The position numbers were made by a program, and so were the translations under genes. Under the pieces are notes generated by a model. It ran no database searches and was not told the DNA's origin. It was given only the letters and a program-made list of their open reading frames with translations. DNA of 64,000 bases from positions 1 to 64,000 of the forward strand of contig NZ_JAIOTY010000004.1 of NCBI RefSeq assembly GCF_019931275.1, read 5' to 3'. This document shows, in pieces, positions 55,139-61,050 of the stretch (its first letter is position 1; each line of letters opens with the position of its first letter). Source of the stretch: Nitratidesulfovibrio sp. SRB-5 (GTDB taxonomy: Bacteria > Desulfobacterota > Desulfovibrionia > Desulfovibrionales > Desulfovibrionaceae).

Positions 55139-55852
55139 TCAGGCGGTCTCGGCGTACCGCCACCAGACTTTGCGCTCGGCGTTCCATTTGAACCCGGCAG
55201 CCGAGAGCAGTTGCTTGCGGGCAGACGTGTTGCCCGACGCCAGAATGCAAAGACGGCCATCCTGGGCGGTGGCCGTCGTGTAGGTTACTCCATCCAGCCG
55301 CGGCAGTGACGCCAGGGCTGGATGTGCTGTTTCTGCGGGCTTGGGCTGAGGTGGAGGGGCTGCGGGCGTGGCTTGTTGGGCTGAGACGACTGAAGGCTGC
55401 TGAGGCCGTGGCTGGCGAGGCGTTTTCTGCCGTGCGGGCCTGTCGCGGGATGCGGCCTCCCCGTCATCATCGTCTTCTGTCACCATGCCGAGCATGGCCG
55501 AAAGCGCGTACCGGCGGGCGTAGGTCATGGCGCTGCCGTACCCCTGCGGATCGGTCTTGGGCAGGGGCATGACCAGCAGCGACGACTGCCACTGGCCGGA
55601 TTCGGCATGCGTGAGCTTGGTGACAAGGCCAAGGCGCCCGGCCTCGGCCGGAACCGGGTACTGGGTCACCCAGATGCCGTTGGCCAGCAGTGCATCCCGG
55701 CAGGAATCCATGACGGAATTGAGAGTTGCGTAGCGGGACTTGGCGAACGGGTTCTCACGATCCTTGATGGCCGGTTGCAGGGTGTGTTGGACGGCAATGA
55801 GGGCCTTGGCGAGGTCGGTGACCTCAGGGGAGGTGTACTGAAGGCTGTCCAT
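55139..55852 (-). CDS. ERF-family single-strand annealing protein
   Basis: A 237-residue recombinase of the ERF family, used by phages and plasmids to anneal complementary strands. The conserved core is at residues 1-125: LAKALIAVQHTLQPAIKD, NPFAKSRYATLNSVMDSCRD, GLVTKLTHAESGQW and the typical YGSAMTYARRYALSAMLGMV. A Gln/Pro-rich linker follows, then a small C-terminal domain (FKWNAERKVWWRYAE) seen in similar proteins. AAGGAG precedes ATG 55852. It is the first gene of the minus-strand series and is followed by the nuclease gene, consistent with a replication or recombination module. Confidence 0.88.
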   Translation of the reverse strand: MDSLQYTSPEVTDLAKALIAVQHTLQPAIKDRENPFAKSRYATLNSVMDSCRDALLANGIWVTQYPVPAEAGRLGLVTKLTHAESGQWQSSLLVMPLPKTDPQGYGSAMTYARRYALSAMLGMVTEDDDDGEAASRDRPARQKTPRQPRPQQPSVVSAQQATPAAPPPQPKPAETAHPALASLPRLDGVTYTTATAQDGRLCILASGNTSARKQLLSAAGFKWNAERKVWWRYAETA

Positions 55853-55871
55853 GATGACTCCTTGGAAAGAG

Positions 55872-55904
55872 AACAGCCCTGACACACAGGGTATCAGGGC
55901 TGTT
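55872..55904. terminator. Hairpin upstream of the ERF gene
   Basis: AACAGCCCTGA and TCAGGGCTGTT form an 11-bp stem. On the plus strand TTTTAGG follows, so it can end transcription coming towards the phage remnants; on the minus strand it lies in the ERF leader and may act as an attenuator. Confidence 0.6.
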
Positions 55905-55941
55905 TTAGGTAAAAGACTGGGGGTCTAAAATTGTAATATAT

Positions 55942-55959
55942 ATTCAAAAAATTTTGAAT
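55942..55959. promoter_or_regulatory. Palindromic operator candidate for the ERF operon
   Basis: ATTCAAAA and TTTTGAAT flank an AA centre, giving a perfect 8-bp dyad in an AT-rich stretch (TAATATATATTC) about 90 bases upstream of the ERF start. This is a natural place for a promoter and a phage- or element-type repressor site; no repressor gene is seen nearby. Confidence 0.45.
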
Positions 55960-56073
55960 TGCGTATGGGTATTGTCTTTGTGGTCATTCAGGAGGTCATG
56001 GATGGTTGCATTGAATGGGTAATCTTCCCAACGTCACTGCTGTGTATGGCTTGTCGCACGGCACGTCATCGGT

Positions 56074-56274
56074 TTGAATGCTCTGGTAGAGCGCAAGGCA
56101 AGCGGCATCATCAAAGTCGGCGGCACGACATTTGATGCCCCAGTCCGGCGGTGTTCAACGTACAGATTTACCTCCCCCCTCAACTTCGCTTTCACTAACA
56201 ACCTCGCCACCGGGCAGCCGTGGAGCATCTCGGAAATCGATGCGCTCGAAGTAGGCGTGAAAATTGTGGCCTAA
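56074..56274 (+). CDS. Phage structural protein remnant
   Basis: A 66-codon frame from TTG, overlapping the stop of a 20-codon phage-like peptide at 56015-56077 (MGNLPNVTAVYGLSHGTSSV). It reads RKASGIIKVGGTTFDAPV near the start and PWSISEIDALEVGVKIVA at the end, a pattern common in tail-region proteins of temperate phages. It is followed by a broken tail-type gene. The two short frames may be separate small phage genes or parts of a larger decayed one. Confidence 0.5.
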   Translation: MNALVERKASGIIKVGGTTFDAPVRRCSTYRFTSPLNFAFTNNLATGQPWSISEIDALEVGVKIVA

Positions 56275-56303
56275 TCAATCTGGCTTCAGGGAGAGCGACG
56301 AGA

Positions 56304-57046
56304 ATGGCACAGTTTACTGAAACGTTTGCAGGCAACGCTGCGGGTACCCTGGTCCCAAGCGGCTTCGAGTCCATCTGGGCCGGGAACCACATGGGCGGCA
56401 TCCGGCCGGACAAACCCTATACGGTTGTCTTGCCCTCCGGTTTGGAATGCGCAATGTACGGTTCCACGAAGGCTCGACGCACTGTCTGTCACGCTGGCGC
56501 CGGAAATGTAGCGGATGCAGAATTGTACACTTACGGCCTATTGTATTACGGCTGCTCAGGACTTGTAATCCGAACGTCGGGTAGTGTAGGCAATGAAAGC
56601 GCCTACTTACTCAATGGCGATATCTCAGCATCCTGCCTCAGGCTCTTCCGGCTTGCGGGAGGATCACTGTCCACCATCTGCTCGTGGGGTACCTCCGGTC
56701 TCTGGGGAGCGTGGTCGGGATACGCTTTCGAGTAACTGGATCTGCTTTGAAGGCTAGGGTCTGGGCTGCGTATGAGCCGGAGCCTGAAACTTGGCAGATT
56801 AAGGTTGCCGACACTGCCATCAGCGCAGGCGGCAAGCTGGGCTTGTACCACTATGATAGCACAAGCTCACGAGCCTTCCGGTGGTCATTTTTGAACATCG
56901 GCACCGGTGGTGATACTGCCCCTGTCTTTATCGGAGCTTATGGGGACGTCACGCTGCGAGGCATTATGGTCGGTTGTGCAACTAATGGTGTGATTAGCCA
57001 GCAGGCGAATACGGCAGCGCGTGCAGCGGTGGGGGCGATTACGTAG
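56304..57046 (+). pseudogene. Phage tail-type gene disrupted by a frameshift
   Basis: The first part (56304-56735, MAQFTETFAGNAAGTLVPSG) reads through an SGLWGAWSGYAFE stop. The next part continues in another frame as RVTGSALKARVWAAYEPEPE through to AAVGAIT at 57046. The two halves appear to be one protein of a lectin-like or fibre-like type, shifted at about 56715-56735 where the first frame reaches TAA. AGGGAG precedes the first ATG. This would be inactive unless programmed frameshifting occurs. It is probably a leftover of a prophage. Confidence 0.6.
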
Positions 57047-57283
57047 TGCCAAATATATCGAATAGTAACTGCTAAGCATCGCTGTGCATCTGAAAAAATT
57101 ATATAAGGCATATCTATATCGCAAATGTAATGCAAGAACTCGATATCAACACGCAGAAAACATCGTTTTAACACAGCGGATATCAAGACCAATAGCATGC
57201 CATAAATCTACCTATCACGTGATGCCCCCAATTAACGATGATAAAGCCATGACAAGAAATCGCTACTATAAAGGAAGCATTAT

Positions 57284-60103
57284 ATGCTCGGGTTAAAACT
57301 AAGAGACGAGTTTCTCGGGACGCACATGCCCGGGACCGCAATTTCACTTCGCACGAGTGATAACCAGGGGGCGGCTCAAAAATCCCCGGATCACATTCTT
57401 TCCATCACGTATCCTACTGCAGATGTCCAGACGGCATTGAAGGCGATCAGCGCCAAGAAATCTGGACGCCCTATCGTCCTGATGGGTGATCGCGGGCGTG
57501 GTAAATCGCACATCATGGCGGTGATGCATCACGGCATTCAGTCTCCTGAAGTCGTTGAGTCGTGGCTCAAGGATTGGGGAAACAAGGTCGGCAGCGACGA
57601 GCTGAAAAATGCCGAAATGCTTAAAGGGTATGTGCCGATCTCTGAGCCGGTTCATAACCATGAGTACCCGCTGCTCTGGGACCTCCTCTTTGATCGACAC
57701 CCAAAGGGCCAGTATTACCGTGGCCAATTTGAGAGTATGACCCAGCCGTTCCCGCCTCGGACGTTGCTGGAAAAGATGTTCGAGGACCAGCCAACCTGTC
57801 TTATCTTGGACGAATTTCAGACCTGGTATACAGGGCTGCCGGACAAAGATCCCAAGACAGGGCTTCTTCTCAAGCAGTACGCTTTCAATTTCGTACAGAT
57901 TCTTTCCGAGATCGCAAAGGATCGGCCAGAGATCCTCATCTTCGTCATCTCGGTGTTGAACAACCAAAACGACGCCTTTCAGCAGGTCCATCGGCAAGGG
58001 CCGGTTATCATCGATTTCCGAGGTCCATCGGCAAAGCAGGACCGCCAGAAACTTCTCCTGCATCGTCTCTTTGAAAATCGTCGAAATATTCCGGAATCGG
58101 ACATCATCACCACAAGCGGTGCCTATGCGACCGAAAGATTTCGGTTGTTGCACACGAACAAATCGGAAGCGGAAAAAGAGCGGGTTCAACAAGAGGCATT
58201 CGCCTGCTGGCCTTTTAGCCCGGAACTTCTGGACCTCCTTGAAGACCACATCCTTTTGTCTTCCGCAGCGCAGGAGACTCGCGACCTTATCCGTATTCTT
58301 GCTCAGGTTTTCAGAAGTCGCGGCGATTTGGTTCCGGTCATCACGCCTGCAGATTTCTTTGTCGATGGGGATTCCGATGAGGTTCAGACCCTTGTTGACT
58401 CGATAGCTGTCCAAGCCGGGCAAGAAAAGCTGCGGCAAATCGCCCAGCGCAACCTTGAGGCTGTTCGTGACTCCGGCGTCAACGTACCTAATGCCCGAGA
58501 GTTGGTAAGCACCATCTGGATGCGCTCGATGTCCCCAGGGAAAAATGCCGGAGGCACACCGGCAATCCTGCATCTGGATATCACCAGGGGAGCGGCCATT
58601 GACGATAATTCTTTTCAAGCCGAACTGGCGCTGCTCATTGAAAACAGCGTCAATATCCATGGCGACGAAGTCCCGGGGGGGCCGCTTTGGTTCGGCGTGA
58701 ATGAAAACCCTCGCTCCAAGGTTCGCGCCTGTGCGAAGAACAACAAACTCTGGGATATCGGGGCCGTGCCAACAGCGGGCCAGACCGTTTACCCGGGTAA
58801 AGATGTGCAACATGTCCGGAATACCCTGCGGCACATTTTGGTTCCTGAGACCACCTCGCCGCCTTCTCGGGTCATAATTCTTGGCCCTAATTGGAAAACC
58901 GATCCCTGGAGCGATGTGGATGAGGCCGATAGACCGGCAAAATGGGATAGACCTGTGCTGCTGGTTGTTCCCGACCAGATCGAAGGCGGCCCAATAGGTA
59001 TCAACACCACCTTGGGAGCCTGGTTGGCCAAGCATGTTCAGAAAAGGCGCAACACCGTTCGCTTCCTGCTTCCAGCCGCTGACACACAGAGCCTCTTTTC
59101 TGATGACGAGCTTATCTATTCGGCCAGGTGCAGCTTCCTCTGCTCCCGGGAGGGATGGGGCTCGGACACAACCTATCGCGCCTTGCATCAGGATTTCGAC
59201 CGCCCACTGCGAGCTTCGCTGAAATCCAGATTCAACCGGTTCGCCGTGCTGCGCAAATGGGATTTTCAGCAGCCGCAGAACTGCACTTTCGAGATCGAAA
59301 AGATAACCGAGCAAGGTGGAGATATCCCGACGGCGGTTGAGGCAAAGATTCTGTCCGATCTTTTCGACCAGACCGAATTCAAGCAGTTTGTCCTGAAACG
59401 GGCCAAGGATTCAGATTTTGTCGGCTCCATGATGGATGACCTCACCGAACCGCCGCCACCGAATGCCGGAGAAGCGATTCCCTTCCTCGGCGAAACGAAG
59501 ATCTATGAATTCGTATTGGATATTGCCGCCTCTGGCGACCTTGTGCTCAATGTGAGCGGCACCTGGATCGGCCGACGTTCGGAAGACGCCACCGATGAAG
59601 ATGCCCTGCGCTATATACGTGGCAAGGCGTTCAGAACCGGCCAGGAGATGAGGCAGATTCAGCTCGGCCTTCCCGGGGCAGTAGGCGGAGGCACTGTCAC
59701 TGTTCCCAATCCTCCCCCAGGTGGCACCACGCAGCCAGGAACTGGTGGACCCATCCCCCCGGCGGGTGGTGGTACTGGCACGCCATATCCTCCGACTACT
59801 TCCGGTGGAGGCGGAACCATAGGTGAGACTGGTGAACCGGGGGACACGGCCGGTACCGGCGGGGTTATTCCTCCCGAACTAATCCCGGCCATCAAGACCA
59901 ACAAAGCAGAAGAACCCGCCACCGGAATTAACCTCTCCGGCTGTTTCGAAACCTGGGGTGTACCCACAAGTCAGGCCATCGAAACGGCGAGGATTGAGTT
60001 CTCTGGACTGACGGCCCAGCAGATCAAACAGATTCTGCAGCGGATTCCGTCCACCTTCAAAGCGACCCTTGAGATTGCCTACAAAGATGGAGGGGAGCAA
60101 TGA
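57284..60103 (+). CDS. DUF499-like ATPase of a PglZ/BREX-related defence operon
   Basis: The 939-residue protein has a Walker A near residue 67 (LMGDRGRGKSHIMAVMHHGI). A Walker B-like segment, CLILDEFQTWYTG, lies near 180, followed by FVISVLNNQND and a sensor-like DFRGPSAKQDRQKLL. The middle contains HVRNTLRHILVPETTS. A long Pro/Gly/Thr-rich linker (about 790-870) precedes a folded C-terminal domain of about 65 residues. This matches large DUF499-type AAA proteins, relatives of BrxC/PglY, in phage-defence islands. The stop overlaps the next start by four bases. The 240 bases upstream are AT-rich and hold no gene, so they likely contain the operon promoter. It should act with the PglZ and methyltransferase proteins. 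Confidence 0.78.
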   Translation: MLGLKLRDEFLGTHMPGTAISLRTSDNQGAAQKSPDHILSITYPTADVQTALKAISAKKSGRPIVLMGDRGRGKSHIMAVMHHGIQSPEVVESWLKDWGNKVGSDELKNAEMLKGYVPISEPVHNHEYPLLWDLLFDRHPKGQYYRGQFESMTQPFPPRTLLEKMFEDQPTCLILDEFQTWYTGLPDKDPKTGLLLKQYAFNFVQILSEIAKDRPEILIFVISVLNNQNDAFQQVHRQGPVIIDFRGPSAKQDRQKLLLHRLFENRRNIPESDIITTSGAYATERFRLLHTNKSEAEKERVQQEAFACWPFSPELLDLLEDHILLSSAAQETRDLIRILAQVFRSRGDLVPVITPADFFVDGDSDEVQTLVDSIAVQAGQEKLRQIAQRNLEAVRDSGVNVPNARELVSTIWMRSMSPGKNAGGTPAILHLDITRGAAIDDNSFQAELALLIENSVNIHGDEVPGGPLWFGVNENPRSKVRACAKNNKLWDIGAVPTAGQTVYPGKDVQHVRNTLRHILVPETTSPPSRVIILGPNWKTDPWSDVDEADRPAKWDRPVLLVVPDQIEGGPIGINTTLGAWLAKHVQKRRNTVRFLLPAADTQSLFSDDELIYSARCSFLCSREGWGSDTTYRALHQDFDRPLRASLKSRFNRFAVLRKWDFQQPQNCTFEIEKITEQGGDIPTAVEAKILSDLFDQTEFKQFVLKRAKDSDFVGSMMDDLTEPPPPNAGEAIPFLGETKIYEFVLDIAASGDLVLNVSGTWIGRRSEDATDEDALRYIRGKAFRTGQEMRQIQLGLPGAVGGGTVTVPNPPPGGTTQPGTGGPIPPAGGGTGTPYPPTTSGGGGTIGETGEPGDTAGTGGVIPPELIPAIKTNKAEEPATGINLSGCFETWGVPTSQAIETARIEFSGLTAQQIKQILQRIPSTFKATLEIAYKDGGEQ

Positions 60104-61050
60104 GCACGGATTGGAGCGGTATCATTCTCGACTCGGAATCTCCCCAAGACGCTTGGGCGGAGATCTTTTCTGCGCTGCAATTACTGTCGAGATCCAGCTC
60201 GTCTCCGGTCGCGCTGCATGATGCGACCGTTATACCGGATCGCCTACTGACCGAAGCGGCATGGGAGCTGTGGGAAGCATTCCCAATGCACGCCGAGAAA
60301 ACGTCTGACAACCTTAAAGGCTGGGCAGTAGGTTCCGGAAAGGCTGTTCTGATTCTAGATGCCCTGTCGCTCCGCGAGCTGCCCATCCTCATGGGGGCAG
60401 CAGAAGCACGAGGTATTCAACCGGTACAAGTGAAGGTCACGGGCTCTGAATGCCCCTCCACCACCGATCACTTTGCCAAAAGCCTCGGGCTTCCTTCCCG
60501 AAGCGCATTGGCCAACGACGGAAAGCCTGGCACCTTCGCTCTCTTTGGCGGCAATTGTTACACCGATGTGGTGAGCCTTCCTTTTGAAGACTGTGCTGTC
60601 CCCCCATCGCCAAACATGGTGATTTGGCATTCATGGCTGGATGACCTGATCCACCTTCAAAACAAACTGCCGGACCAGATCGCCGGCATTGCTACCAGCA
60701 CCTTGCAGAGCGATGGCTTCTGGAACTTTGTCAATCGCCTGCGCCAAGGCCGGGGTCTGATTGTCACCTCGGACCATGGCTATGCGGTCAGTAAACGCTT
60801 TTCCTCGGAGGTCGAGGACCCGGATGCCATTGAAATATTGCGGAAGACCTTCGGCGCATCTCGCAACAAGGCTGTTTCCGAGCCTTGGCAGAAGCGATTC
60901 ATGCCGCCCATCGTTATGACGAATAATAACCAGCACGTGGTCATGGGCCAACGGAAGTGGAAGGTACAGGGGGGATTCCCCCATGTCTGCCACGGCGGAA
61001 TGAGCCTTCTCGAGGTTACCGTGCCCTACATGGAGTTTCCCGCGCTATGA
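60100..61050 (+). CDS. PglZ-like alkaline-phosphatase-superfamily protein
   Basis: A 316-residue protein with the core features of the PglZ domain. VLILDALSLRELPIL (metal-binding Asp and nucleophile-like Ser) lies near residue 86, VTSDHGYAVS (Asp-His) near 222 and GGFPHVCHGGMSLLEVTVPY (His) near 295. PglZ proteins are constant members of BREX and related defence systems, and at least some act as nucleases or phosphodiesterases. It is much shorter than full PglZ proteins, which usually exceed 600 residues, and lacks their extra domains. It overlaps both neighbours by ATGA, indicating strict co-translation. Confidence 0.7.
   Translation: MSTDWSGIILDSESPQDAWAEIFSALQLLSRSSSSPVALHDATVIPDRLLTEAAWELWEAFPMHAEKTSDNLKGWAVGSGKAVLILDALSLRELPILMGAAEARGIQPVQVKVTGSECPSTTDHFAKSLGLPSRSALANDGKPGTFALFGGNCYTDVVSLPFEDCAVPPSPNMVIWHSWLDDLIHLQNKLPDQIAGIATSTLQSDGFWNFVNRLRQGRGLIVTSDHGYAVSKRFSSEVEDPDAIEILRKTFGASRNKAVSEPWQKRFMPPIVMTNNNQHVVMGQRKWKVQGGFPHVCHGGMSLLEVTVPYMEFPAL

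Noticed and set aside
55998-56132. A 44-codon frame with a perfect AGGAGG site before the phage remnants
   Set aside because: The peptide is rich in Arg, His and Cys and unlike phage proteins. The other two frames over the same bases read as phage-type sequence, so the site probably served a gene that has since decayed.
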